A DNA stretch of 64,000 bases from Candidatus Contendobacter odensis Run_B_J11 (GTDB lineage: Bacteria > Pseudomonadota > Gammaproteobacteria > Competibacterales > Competibacteraceae), in NCBI RefSeq assembly GCF_000531125.1, contig NZ_CBTK010000302.1, forward strand, positions 25,120 through 89,119, in the 5' to 3' direction. The notes beneath the pieces are model-generated. The model worked only from the letters and a program-made list of their open reading frames with translations. It was not told the DNA's origin and ran no database searches. Every line of letters begins with the position of its first letter. The first letter of the stretch is position 1. Shown one piece after another: positions 53,553-64,000 of the stretch. A program made the translations under genes and the position numbers.

Positions 53553-54128
53553 TTACTGGCTCAAGGCCATGGCGAGTTTGTCCAGCCGGCCGCGCGCCGA
53601 ACCGTCGATCACCAGATCGCCGACCCGAATCACCGCACCCGCAACCAGCGCCTCATCTGTCCTGCAATCCAGCACCACACTGCGCTTAAACTTTGCCTTG
53701 AGCGCTTTGATTACACGCTTGCGCTGGGCATCCGTTACGGTGGTGGCGCTGATAAGTTCGGCGCGAACAATACTTTCAGCTTCCGCACGCAACCGCTCGA
53801 ACACAACGGCGATACTCGGCAGCATGTGCAGGCGATGATTCTCGGCCAACAGCCGGAGGAAGGTGACAAATACCTCCGGCAGCTCTGCACCCCCGCGAGC
53901 ATCGCGGCACAGTCCGGCCACCAAATCGGCTTTCTGTTCGCCGCGCAGTTGGGGATTCCACGGCCCTAACAGGCGATACAGAGCAGATTCCGCAGTGATA
54001 GTGGCGGCGGTTTGCAGCAGATCAGACCAAACCGGCAAAGCCTGGGCAGTCTGCGCATCCTCAAAGGCGGCGCGAGCATAGGGCCGGGCGGCGGCGGCAG
54101 GTCGGACAACGGTTGTCGTTTCAGCCAT
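53553..54128 (-). CDS. atpH: F-type ATP synthase delta subunit
   Basis: Peripheral-stalk subunit joining F1 to the b dimer, 191 residues. Conserved parts are ARPYARAAFEDAQ near the start, LRLLAENHRLHMLPSI and the C-terminal LDCRTDEALVAGAVIRVGDLVIDGSARGRLDKLA. The first 14 residues are an extra Ala-rich stretch compared with typical AtpH. Confidence 0.96.
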   Translation of the reverse strand: MAETTTVVRPAAAARPYARAAFEDAQTAQALPVWSDLLQTAATITAESALYRLLGPWNPQLRGEQKADLVAGLCRDARGGAELPEVFVTFLRLLAENHRLHMLPSIAVVFERLRAEAESIVRAELISATTVTDAQRKRVIKALKAKFKRSVVLDCRTDEALVAGAVIRVGDLVIDGSARGRLDKLAMALSQ

Positions 54129-54145
54129 TGGCGTGGTCCGTGTAG

Positions 54146-54616
54146 TTAGAGCTGCGCGATCAAGTCGTCCAGCAGGGCAGCGTTGGCCGCTTCATCGACC
54201 TCGCGCTTGAGAACCTTGCTGGCGCCGGCCACGGCGAGACTGATGACTTGACTTCGGAGCTGCTCACGGGCGCGGTTGACCTCCTGTTCGATTTCAGTCT
54301 TGGCGACCACGAGTTGGCGGTCACCCTCGGCACGAGCTTCCAATTTGGATTGCTCAATCGCTTCATTGGCACGTTTTTGAGCCTGGGCGATGATTTCGGT
54401 AGCTTGCTGCTTGGCTTCTTTCAGCATTTGCGCGGCTTTGGCCTTAGCCAATTCCTGCTCGCGCATACCGCGTTCTGCGGATGCCAAGCCATCAGCAATT
54501 CGCTTCTGGCGGTCTTGCATGGCCTGGATGATTGGCGGCCATACATACTTCATGGTGAAGAGCACCAGAAGGCCAAACGTGATCATCTGCCCTATGAGAG
54601 TGGCATTGAAGTTCAC
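54146..54616 (-). CDS. atpF: F-type ATP synthase b subunit
   Basis: Peripheral-stalk subunit of 156 residues. The N-terminal membrane helix ([29 protein letters not shown]) is followed by a long charged helix rich in Glu, Lys, Gln and Ala. There is one atpF, as in most heterotrophic proteobacteria with a b2 stalk. Confidence 0.96.
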   Translation of the reverse strand: MNFNATLIGQMITFGLLVLFTMKYVWPPIIQAMQDRQKRIADGLASAERGMREQELAKAKAAQMLKEAKQQATEIIAQAQKRANEAIEQSKLEARAEGDRQLVVAKTEIEQEVNRAREQLRSQVISLAVAGASKVLKREVDEAANAALLDDLIAQL

Positions 54617-54667
54617 GTGATTACCTCCTCGGGTACGCAGGAATGGTGCGACATATAGCCTCGGAGA

Positions 54668-55000
<333 letters not shown>

Positions 55001-55042
55001 TTAGCGGAGCCGGAGTAACCAGCTCCGCAAGTTCGCGCCGAC

Positions 55043-56232
<1,190 letters not shown>

Positions 56233-56436
56233 TCGTTCTATATTCTCTAGGTGCCAGCATTGCGCTGGAGCCTAATTTATAGGTGTAGTTATATTCAGTA
56301 TTGATTTTTTGATTTTCTTATCTATCAAGCCTGTGAAGCCACTCCAAAAAATGCTTTTTCTTGGCTTGCTTTGGCATTGTAGAGTGCCACGGATTATAGG
56401 GAATTTAGCACGGCGGGGTCAACGAAAATTACGACA

Positions 56437-57309
56437 TCATTTGACTCGGGACAGGATGCCGTCAAGTTCATCCAGCGTGTTGTAGTGGATGACCACGCAC
56501 CCCTTGCCCGATGTTCCATGCTGCAACCGCACCCGTGTTCCCAGCCGCTCCGATAGGTTGTCCTGCAACAACCGGATATTGGGGTCGAGCGGCTTTGCCG
56601 GTGGGGACACACTGGCCGCCTGCTGGAGGCGGCGGGCCAGTTCCTCGGTTTCCCGCACCGACAAGCCCCGCACAAGTACCTGCTGGGCGGCTTCCCGCTG
56701 CAAAGCAGCCGGCAACGTCAATAAGGCGCGAGCATGACCCATGTCCAGCTTGCGATCCCGCACCCGTTGTTGCACCTCTTCGGTCAGTTCCAGTAAGCGA
56801 AGCAGATTCGTCACTGCGGTTCGCGACCGGCCCACCGCTTCGGCAGCCTGCTGGTGGGTCAGATCGAATTCGGCGATCAGTCGTTGCAGGGCTGTGGCTT
56901 CCTCCAGGGGATTCAGATCCTCGCGCTGAATATTTTCGATCAGCGCCATAGCGATAGCCGCCTGATCCGACACCTCACGGATCACGGCGGGCACCTCCTG
57001 CAAACCGGCCAGTTGCGCCGCCCGCCAGCGCCGTTCGCCGGCAATCAGCTCATAACGCCCCCCGCCCAGCGGCCGCACTATCACCGGTTGCACCAGACCT
57101 TGGGCGCGGATCGATTCGGCTAACTCTTGCAGCGTATCCTCACGCAAATCCTGGCGCGGCTGATAGCGACCCCGCTGGATCTGTTCGACCGGTAGCTGCC
57201 GCAACCTTTCGCCGGCGGCGGATTCTGGCAGCGCTTCGTTCCGCGCTGCCGCGCTTGCACCCAGCAACGCATCCAGTCCCCGGCCTAGGCCACCCTTTTT
57301 CCTGATCAT
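56437..57309 (-). CDS. parB: Chromosome-partitioning protein ParB
   Basis: A 290-residue ParB/Spo0J. The opening KKGGLGRGLDALLG, box I (LVQPVIVRPLGGGRYELIAGERRWRAAQLAGL, CTPase site) and box II with the helix-turn-helix (LTHQQAAEAVGRSRTAVTNLLRLLEL) are present, plus a C-terminal dimer domain. It binds parS and loads condensin near the origin. It overlaps parA by 4 bases. I did not find a parS site by eye. Confidence 0.96.
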   Translation of the reverse strand: MIRKKGGLGRGLDALLGASAAARNEALPESAAGERLRQLPVEQIQRGRYQPRQDLREDTLQELAESIRAQGLVQPVIVRPLGGGRYELIAGERRWRAAQLAGLQEVPAVIREVSDQAAIAMALIENIQREDLNPLEEATALQRLIAEFDLTHQQAAEAVGRSRTAVTNLLRLLELTEEVQQRVRDRKLDMGHARALLTLPAALQREAAQQVLVRGLSVRETEELARRLQQAASVSPPAKPLDPNIRLLQDNLSERLGTRVRLQHGTSGKGCVVIHYNTLDELDGILSRVK

Positions 57310-58106
57310 AAACTGGTCCCATCGCCGACCCTGGCGGGCGGTCGTCGCAACCGTTTGCGCAGTTCCCGCGCCAGTTCCCGGTAACTTTGTGCGCCGCGTG
57401 AGCTGTCATCGTAATGAATGATGGGCAGACCGTAGCTGGGTGCTTCGGCCAGTCGCACATTGCGGGGAATCAGCGTCTCGAATACGGTCGCGCCGAAATG
57501 CGCCACAATCTGAGCGGAAACATCATTGGACAAGCGGTTACGGGGATCAAACATGGTTCGCACCAGCCCCTCAATCCGCAGACCGGGATTGGTAGACTTT
57601 CGCACCTTTTCAATGGTGTCGAGCAGGGCCGATAACCCTTCCAGCGCGTAATACTCGCATTGCACCGGAATGATCACCGATTGAGCGGCGGTGAGCGCAT
57701 TGACCGTCAGCATGTTCAGCGACGGCGGGCAATCAATCATGATGATGTCAAAGTTCCATTCCACCGAGGCGAGGGCTGCCCGCAACCGACCCGGCGCGTT
57801 CTCGGTCTCCAGCAGATTGACCTCGGCGGCGGTCAGGTCACCATTGGCGGGCAGCAGTTGTAATTCAGCTTTTTCGACCCATTGCAGGGCATCGATCAGG
57901 GTCGCTTCGCCCATCAGCACTTCGTAGCTGGTGGCAGTGACGGTGTGCTTGTCCACCCCGCAGCCCATGGTGGCATTGCCTTGTGGATCAAGGTCAATCA
58001 GCAGCACCCGCTGCTTCAGGGCGGACAGACAGGCGGCCAGATTGACGGCAGTGGTGGTTTTGCCCACGCCGCCCTTCTGATTAGTAATTGCGATGATGGC
58101 AGCCAT
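57306..58106 (-). CDS. parA: Chromosome-partitioning ATPase ParA (Soj)
   Basis: A 266-residue ParA with a deviant Walker A motif (ITNQKGGVGKTTTAVNLAA), Walker B (DPQGNATMG and IMIDCPPSLNMLTVNAL) and the late IPRNVRLAEAPSYGLPIIHYD motif. The frame extends upstream over rsmG, but the family starts at MAAIIAITNQKGG (ATG 58106). It lies 7 bases after rsmG. Confidence 0.97.
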   Translation of the reverse strand: MAAIIAITNQKGGVGKTTTAVNLAACLSALKQRVLLIDLDPQGNATMGCGVDKHTVTATSYEVLMGEATLIDALQWVEKAELQLLPANGDLTAAEVNLLETENAPGRLRAALASVEWNFDIIMIDCPPSLNMLTVNALTAAQSVIIPVQCEYYALEGLSALLDTIEKVRKSTNPGLRIEGLVRTMFDPRNRLSNDVSAQIVAHFGATVFETLIPRNVRLAEAPSYGLPIIHYDDSSRGAQSYRELARELRKRLRRPPARVGDGTSL

Positions 58107-58113
58107 AGGGAAT

Positions 58114-58752
58114 TCAGTCTCGGCAAATGGGAGCGGGTGCCAAATGCACCAGATGGCGTTCGGCATCCAGATGAGGGACGTGCAACGGGTGAACGCCGAC
58201 CACGACATAATCCAGCGGCAGCCGGGCCAATTCATCGTCGGGGAAGACGCCTTTCATCGCCAGCAACCGGCCTTCAGGCGCACACAGCCGACCGGCGTCT
58301 ACCACCATATCCGCCAAGGTCGCAAACGCCCGCGATACGACACTATTAAAGGGAGTAGCCGGTTGATAATCCTCGACCCGGCTGCGGATCACTCGGACAT
58401 TTGCCAAGTGCAGTTCGGCGACGACCTGAGTCAGAAATCGGGTGCGCTTGCCGTTGCTGTCCAGCAAATAGAATTCGTAGTCGGGGCGGGCGCTTGCCAA
58501 CGGGATGCCCGGCAAGCCAGCGCCGCTACCGACATCCAACACTCGTGGCCCTTCCAACCAGGGCAGGATCGACAGGCTATCCAGCAGATGCCGGATCACC
58601 ATGGCATCCGGATCGCGCACGGCGGTGAGGTTGTAAGCGCGGTTCCAGCGCTCCAGCAAGGTCAGATAGGTGGTCAAGCCGTCCACCGCTCCAGTGGGCA
58701 ACCGTAGCCCCAGCCGTTCGCTCCCTTCAATGATGGATTGTTCAATATTCAT
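58114..58752 (-). CDS. rsmG: 16S rRNA (guanine-527-N7)-methyltransferase
   Basis: A 212-residue RsmG (GidB). The SAM site VLDVGSGAGLPGIPLASARPD, YNLTAVRDPDAMVIRHLLDSL and VVSRAFATLADMV are typical. The ATG at 58752 (MNIEQSIIEGSERL) is preferred over upstream in-frame codons. First gene of the rsmG-parA-parB run. The usual upstream partner mnmG is not in the window; a surface-protein gene on the other strand takes its place. Confidence 0.95.
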   Translation of the reverse strand: MNIEQSIIEGSERLGLRLPTGAVDGLTTYLTLLERWNRAYNLTAVRDPDAMVIRHLLDSLSILPWLEGPRVLDVGSGAGLPGIPLASARPDYEFYLLDSNGKRTRFLTQVVAELHLANVRVIRSRVEDYQPATPFNSVVSRAFATLADMVVDAGRLCAPEGRLLAMKGVFPDDELARLPLDYVVVGVHPLHVPHLDAERHLVHLAPAPICRD

Positions 58753-58985
58753 GCGTCGCCGCTGTACTGTCCATAGATCCGCATGGGTTGTAATAGGGCG
58801 CGGATTGTAACATGCGATTCGGCGATGACAGGGATTGGCGCGCTGCCGCAGGATCAGCCAACCTTCACTCGTTCCCAGACGAACCCTGACGAAAACCCGC
58901 TGGACATTGTGCCTAAATGCCAATAGTGTGATGCGTGTCTAAAATTTAGACCACAACCATTAGCCCTTTCGGCGAAGGAATCCCC

Positions 58986-61900
58986 ATGTCAGGCCGTCAG
59001 TTACCCCCCTCATTGCATTTATATTATTAATTTTATTAATTATTTTTAGCATTCCCGCCGGAGCGGCCACCTTCACCGTCACCAACCTCAACGACAGCGG
59101 CACCGGGTCACTGCGGCAGGCGATTCTCAACGCCAATACCACCCCCGGTAGCGACACGATTAACTTCAGCACCGGGGGAACCATTACCCTTACCTCCGGG
59201 CAAATTACAGTCACTGACGCCCTAATCATCAACGGCCCTGGCGCGGGTGCATTGGCGATCAGCGGTAACCACGCCTCGCGGATTTTTAGCGTCGCTTCTG
59301 GGATGACAGTTACCATTAGCGGGTTAAGTCTTTTGAACGGGTACGACGCCTCGGCCGGCGGGGCAATCGGCAATGCGGGTAGTCTGACCATCGACAACAG
59401 CACCCTCGCCAACAACGCGGCGGGAACCACCAACAGCGGTAGTGCGGGCGGCGCTATCTCTAATGGGGGCACTCTGACCGTCACGAACAGCACCCTGTCC
59501 GGCAATTCGGCCACCTACGGCGGCTGCATTGACAATGGGAAAAATCCTCCATCTCCATTGACGATCACGAACAGTACGCTGTCGAGCAATTCCGCTTACG
59601 CGGGTGGTTGCATCTACAATTCCAGCACGCTGACAGTGACTATCACCAATAGCACCTTCTCCGGCAACTCAGCGGCGGAAAATGGCGGCGGCATTCGCAA
59701 TGCCGATTCTGGTGGCCCACTGGACATCCGCAACAGCACCTTTTCCGGCAATACTGCGGGTGGCAATGGCGGTGGTATTCTCAATGGTCAATTCGCTGGC
59801 CCACTGGACATCCGCAACAGCACCTTTTCCGGCAATACTGCGGGTGGCAATGGCGGCGGTATTCTCAATGGCCCTGTCGCCACGCTCATTGTCAGCAACA
59901 GCACCTTTTCGGGTAATACCGCGACCGGTGATGGCGGCGGTTTGTGGTCTGGCGGGAATTCCCAAATCACAGTCAACCAAAGCACCTTGTCCGGCAATTC
60001 TGCGGGATACAGCGGCGGTGGTCTCTGGCTGTACGGCGCACAGACCACTATTGGCAATAGCCTGCTTTCCGGCAACAACGCCCCGCAAGGCAAGGAAATC
60101 CAGCAGGACAACTCCACGCCGGGCATCTTCACTTCTTTAGGCCATAACCTGTTAGGCCAGAACGGGGCTTCAGAAGTAGCGGGCGTCACATTGGCAGCCA
60201 GTGACCTCGTATTGCCGGGCGCGATTGCCACGGCGATTGGCCCACTCGCTAACAATGGTGGATCGACCTACACCCATCTCCCCGTCACGGGCAGTCCCGC
60301 CATCAATCACGGCGACAACACCCTGATTCCGGCGGGTACTACCACTGACCAGCGTGGTGCGGGGTTTCCGCGTATCGCGGGCAGCACGGTGGACATCGGT
60401 GCGGTGGAGGTGCAACAAACCGCGATTTCCTCCCTGTTGAGCGTCAGCCAAGTGAGCAGCGGCAACGGTACGGTCGCCAGCAGCCCAGCAGGCATCAACT
60501 GCGGATCGACCTGCGCTGCCAATTTTGCGGTTGGGACGGGGGTTACCCTCACTGCGACACCGGATACCCATTCGAGCTTTGGCGCGTGGAGCAGCGGAGC
60601 CTGTGCTGGTCAGAACAGCGTCTGCGCTTTGACAAAAGGCGCAGCGGATCAGACGGTAGCAGCCTACTTTCGGGGTGCCACAATTGCTGCCGGCAGTGTC
60701 CATACCGTGGCACTGAAGAGCAACGGCACGGTCTGGGCGTGGGGGTGGAACAGTCAAGGCCAATTGGGCGACGGCACCACTACTGACCATGCGACCCCAG
60801 TTCTGGTGAGCGGCCTGAGCAACATCCTCACGATTGCCGCTGGCGGCTCCCATACCGTGGCGCTGAAAAGCGACGGTACGGTCTGGGCGTGGGGGTACAA
60901 CGGTCAAGGCCAATTGGGCGACGGCACCACTACTGACCACGCTACCCCGGTCCCGGTGATCGGCCTGAGCAACATCCTCACGATTGCCGCTGGCGGCTCC
61001 CATACCGTGGCGCTGAGGAGCGACGGCACGATTTGGGCGTGGGGGGGCAATAGTTACGGCCAGTTGGGCGACGGCACTACTACTGACCACGCTACCCCGT
61101 TCCTGGTAAGCGGCCTGAGCAATCTCATTGCGATTGCCGCTGGACAAGAGCATACTGTGGCGCTGAAGAGCGATGGCACGATCTGGACGTGGGGGGACAA
61201 TAGGTACGGCGAGTTGGGCGACGGTACCACCACTGGCCGCTCTAGCCCGTTCCCGGTGAGTGGCCTGAGCAATCTCATCGCGATTGCCGCTGGCCAATAT
61301 CATACCGTCACACTGAAGAGCGACGGCACGGCATGGGCGTGGGGGCTTAACATATTTGGCCAGTTAGGCAATGGCCTCACCGGTTTTATGTACCCTACCC
61401 CAGCTCCAATGATCGGCCTGAGCAACATCCTTACTATTGCCGCTGGCGGTAACCAGACCGTGGCGCTGAAGAGCGACGGTACGGTCTGGGCGTGGGTATC
61501 CACCCCGTTCCCGATAAGCGGCCTGAGCAACATCCTCATTATTGCCAATGGCGGTTTTTCCCATACTGTAGCGCTGAAGAGCGACGGCACGGTCTGGGCG
61601 TGGGGGACTAACTATTACGGCCAGTTGGGCGACGGCACGACCATTAGCCCTGGGAGCTACACTCCCGTGCAAGTGGTCGGCTTGGGCGGCGTTGGGTTCT
61701 TCAATGTCTACGAAAGCGACTATTTGCTGACGGTGAACAAAACCGGAACAGGCACCGGTACAGTGAGCAGCAACCCGGCGGGTATTAGCTGTGGTGTGGC
61801 CTGTTCGGCCAGCTTCAACAGCAGAACCAGCGTCACCCTTACCGCCACTCCAGCCAGTGGTTCTACCTTTGCCGGTTGGGCGGGGGCGTGTACCGGCACG

Positions 61901-63679
61901 GGCAGTTGTGCAGTAACGATGAGCGCCGCCAAGAGCGTGACCGCCACCTTCACTACCGCCGCGCCTAATGCCTACGCCCTCGCCGTACCCAAAGCAGGCA
62001 CGGGATCAGGCACGGTCACCGGCACCGGCATCAACTGCGGGAGCGACTGCACTGAAAGCTATGCCAGTGGAACCAGCGTCACCCTCACCGCCACCCCGGA
62101 CAGCGGTTCTGTCTTTGCCGGTTGGTCGGGAGCGTGTACCGGCACGGGCAGTTGTGCAGTAACGATGAGCGCCGCCAAAATTGTGACCGCCACCTTCACT
62201 GCTGCGCCAACCTACACCTTGACCGTACCCAAAGCAGGCACGGGATCGGGCACGGTCACCGGCACCGGCATCAACTGCGGCAGCGACTGCACCGAAAGCT
62301 ATGCCAGTGGAACCAGCGTCACCCTCACCGCCACCCCGGCCAGCGGTTCCACCTTTGCCGGTTGGTCGGGGGCGTGTACCGGCACCGGCAGTTGTGCAGT
62401 AACGATGAGCGCCGCCAAGAGTGTGACCGCCACCTTCACTACCGCCGCACCTAATGCCTATGCCCTCACCATTGCCAAAGTGGGCACTGGATCGGGCACG
62501 GTCACCGGCACCGGCATCAACTGTGGCAGCGACTGCACCGAAAGCTATGCCAGTGGAACCAGCGTCACCCTCACCGCCGCGCCCACCAGCGGTTCCACCT
62601 TTGCCGGTTGGACGGGGGCGTGTATCGGCACCGGCAGTTGTGCGGTAACCATGAGCGCTACCAAGAGTGTGACCGCCACCTTCACTACCGCTGTGCCCAA
62701 TACCTATGCCCTCACCGTCGCCCAAACGGGAACCGGTAGCGGCATGATCGGCAACAGCGGCACTTACGCGGTGGGAGCCACCGTCACCCTTATTGCAAGC
62801 CCCGATACTGGATCCACCTTTGCCGGTTGGGGTCCTTCTCCATGTGCGGCCAGCTTTACCATGCCCGCCAACAGCCTCACCTGCACGGCCACTTTCAATA
62901 AGAGCAATCAAATCCTCGGCTCTGCCGTGGGCGTGTTCCGCAACGGCCAATGGTTCCTCGACGCCAACGGTAATGGGGTGTGGGACGGCTGCGGCACCGA
63001 GTTCTGCTTCACCGGCTTTGGTCAAGCGGGCGATATGCCCGCCTCCGGCAACTGGAGCAGTGGCAGCAAGAGCTTCATCGGGGTGTTGCGTTCCAGCACC
63101 GGCGAATGGTTCATTGACCGCAACGGCAACCAGCAATGGGATGGCTGCGCGGTCGATGGCTGCTACAGCGGCTTTGGCGCGCCCGGCGATCTCCCGGTGG
63201 CCGGGGACTGGAACGGAACCGGTTTTGCCAAAATCGGCGTATTCCGCAACGGCCAGTGGTTCCTCGACGCCAACGGCAACGGCGCGTGGGACGGCTGCGG
63301 CACGGAACTCTGCCTGAGCTTCGGCCAGTTGGGGGATTTGCCGGTGGCCGGGAATTGGAACGGCGGTTTGCAAGCCGGAGTCGGGGTGTTCCGCGCCGGG
63401 ACCTGGTATCTGGACTATAACGGCAACGGCAAATGGGACGGTTGCCAGCAGGACGGCGGGCAGGATCTCTGTCTCTACGGCAGCTTCGGCCAAGCGGGCG
63501 ATCTCCCGGCGGCGGGCGATTGGAACGGCGACGGCAAGGCCAAGGTCGGGGTGTTCCGCAACGGCACCTGGTTCCTCGACTACAACGGCAACGGCCAATG
63601 GGACGGTTGCGACGTGGATCGCTGCTATTTCGGCAGCTTCGGCCAAGCAGGTGATTTGCCGGTAGCAGGCAAGTGGTAA
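58986..63679 (+). CDS. Giant modular surface protein; start and body in different frames
   Basis: About 1565 residues. Order: signal peptide, beta-helix repeats (about 59250-60130, units like NSTFSGNTAGGNGGG), a choice-of-anchor-like Asn/Asp-rich end (to about 60420), one InlB-like repeat (60436-60680), seven RCC1 repeats (60685-61720, HTVALKSDGTVWAWG-type, the sixth shortened), five more InlB-like repeats (61720-62905, with two paired Cys each) and five C-terminal repeats of the type GVFRNGQWFLDANGNGVWDG (62920-63676). ATG 58986 has a GAAGGAA site 6 bases upstream, but that frame stops at 59028. The long frame is open from 58964 without ATG, GTG or TTG until 59252. One extra base in the C6 run at 59004-59009 would join them and give a normal signal peptide ending AGAA. 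Either a frameshifted gene, a sequencing error or an on/off switch. Confidence 0.8.
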
Positions 63680-63707
63680 AACTCTCCCGAACTCGCCAAT
63701 AGCTTCA

Positions 63708-63735
63708 CTCCCGGTAGCCTTACCCCTGCCGGGAG
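63708..63735 (+). terminator. Hairpin after the surface protein gene
   Basis: Seven-base GC-rich arms CTCCCGG and CCGGGAG around a 14-base loop, 29 bases after the stop. There is no T tract, so it is a weak terminator candidate. Confidence 0.4.
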
Positions 63736-63813
63736 CCTTGAAGAGCATCTTATTACCCACAATTGCCAACTTATTGTAAAATATAGGCTTTTACAATATT
63801 GTAGAGTGTATAG

Positions 63814-63945
63814 ATGAGCTGGGCACAGCAGGAATTCGAGACCTTGGAGTTGGGAGATGCCCGGCGGACACGGCGACTGATTAGGCGGATGGATGATCTG
63901 TCGGCTGCGCCGACGGGAAGTATCCCGCTGGACAGCGGGGACTAG
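63814..63945 (+). pseudogene. IS4-family transposase N-terminal remnant
   Basis: A 43-residue frame, MSWAQQEFETLELGDARRTRRLIRRMDDLSAAPTGSIP, matches the DNA-binding start of Tn5/IS4-type transposases (usually WAxxEFxxAxLGDxRRxxRLxxL). It stops at TAG where the family continues with a GDWAxTKAAYRFF-like segment (here SGD then stop). The catalytic domain is not present before the window edge. The AT-rich inverted repeat upstream may belong to the original element. Confidence 0.7.
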
Positions 63946-64000
63946 TACTTCACCCGCTCTGAATTGACGGGTAGAGGCGTTTTAACTTGATGCGGGCATC

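Larger units (their letters stand above)
63680..64000. other. Region after the surface protein, with a hairpin and a transposase remnant
   Basis: Contains a hairpin with arms CTCCCGG (63708-63714) and CCGGGAG (63729-63735), an AT-rich inverted repeat TTGTAAAA/TTTTACAA (63774-63796) and the transposase fragment. After 63945 no frame is recognisable up to the window edge. Confidence 0.6.

Noticed and set aside
56233..56436. AT-rich gap upstream of atpI examined for a promoter and parS sites
   Set aside because: No -35/-10 pair with acceptable spacing and no TGTTTCACGTGAAACA-like parS site could be recognised by eye.
60170..61303. Minus-strand open frame opposite the RCC1 repeats
   Set aside because: Repeat-derived shadow without start context.
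59700..62720. Regularly spaced repeats, considered as a CRISPR array
   Set aside because: The repeats are in frame, encode beta-helix, RCC1 and InlB-like units, and the spacers are not unique sequences of constant length.
62006..63769. 587-residue minus-strand open frame opposite the surface protein
   Set aside because: Its Gly/Ala/Val-rich repeats are the complement of the plus-strand repeats; the plus-strand frame has the recognisable domains.

Overview
The window looks like a chromosomal segment of a GC-rich gammaproteobacterium. The evidence is the gammaproteobacterial gene content (RlmJ, RluE, TruD, an Aas-type bifunctional protein, FtsB next to IspD/IspF), the rsmG-parA-parB-atpIBEFHAGDC cluster that normally lies near the chromosomal origin, and PEP-CTERM exported proteins. 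Glycogen phosphorylase together with PEP-CTERM proteins would fit a floc-forming, glycogen-storing lineage such as the Competibacter group, but that is an inference from gene content only.

Layout. 1-9.9 kb is housekeeping: gph (5' end missing), trpE, a small membrane protein, truD, a Uma2-type nuclease-fold protein, ispF, ispD, ftsB, eno, kdsA (frameshifted) and pyrG. 9.9-14.9 kb is an accessory stretch: a PEP-CTERM gene behind three copies of an AT-rich motif, a BrnT/BrnA toxin-antitoxin pair, tilS overlapped by a lone AbrB-type antitoxin, a decapitated DUF1194/PEP-CTERM gene, a DUF2442 gene, an orphan antitoxin and short repeats. 14.8-28.3 kb carries a MurG-like glycosyltransferase, glycogen phosphorylase, an M23 peptidase, glutathione reductase, a gamma carbonic anhydrase fold protein, an RNA helicase coupled to an RRM protein, aas and prfC. 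A helicase remnant and tRNA-Ala(CGC) follow. 29.6-34.4 kb holds the TIGR04283/TIGR04282 pair, the three AmmeMemoRadiSam genes and rlmJ. 34.4-43 kb has a PAS/GGDEF diguanylate cyclase paired with a periplasmic binding protein, a MaoC-phosphotransacetylase fusion, rluE and a patatin/beta-barrel protein.

The most unusual locus is at 43.0-44.25 kb. A small protein with a twin-arginine signal and about eleven Trp-x-(Asn/Asp) triplets is translationally coupled to a protein with a SPASM-like cysteine cluster but no radical-SAM CX3CX2C motif. It resembles a cyclophane (triceptide/GRR-type) RiPP system whose catalytic cluster is missing or encoded elsewhere.

44.3-49 kb contains small envelope proteins, a LON-domain protein, ubiX and an acyl-CoA synthetase. 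49.1-58.8 kb is the ATP synthase operon followed by parB, parA and rsmG, all on the minus strand. From 59 kb a giant modular surface protein (beta-helix, RCC1, InlB-like and C-terminal WDG repeats) occupies the place where mnmG often lies next to rsmG; its start is separated from its reading frame by a short poly-C run. The window ends in an IS4-type transposase remnant.

Three families of short dispersed palindromic repeats recur between genes: a 53-bp element (three copies), a 112-bp element with 12-bp terminal inverted repeats (two copies and a solo end), and a 52-bp direct repeat. No CRISPR array, rRNA or intact prophage was seen.
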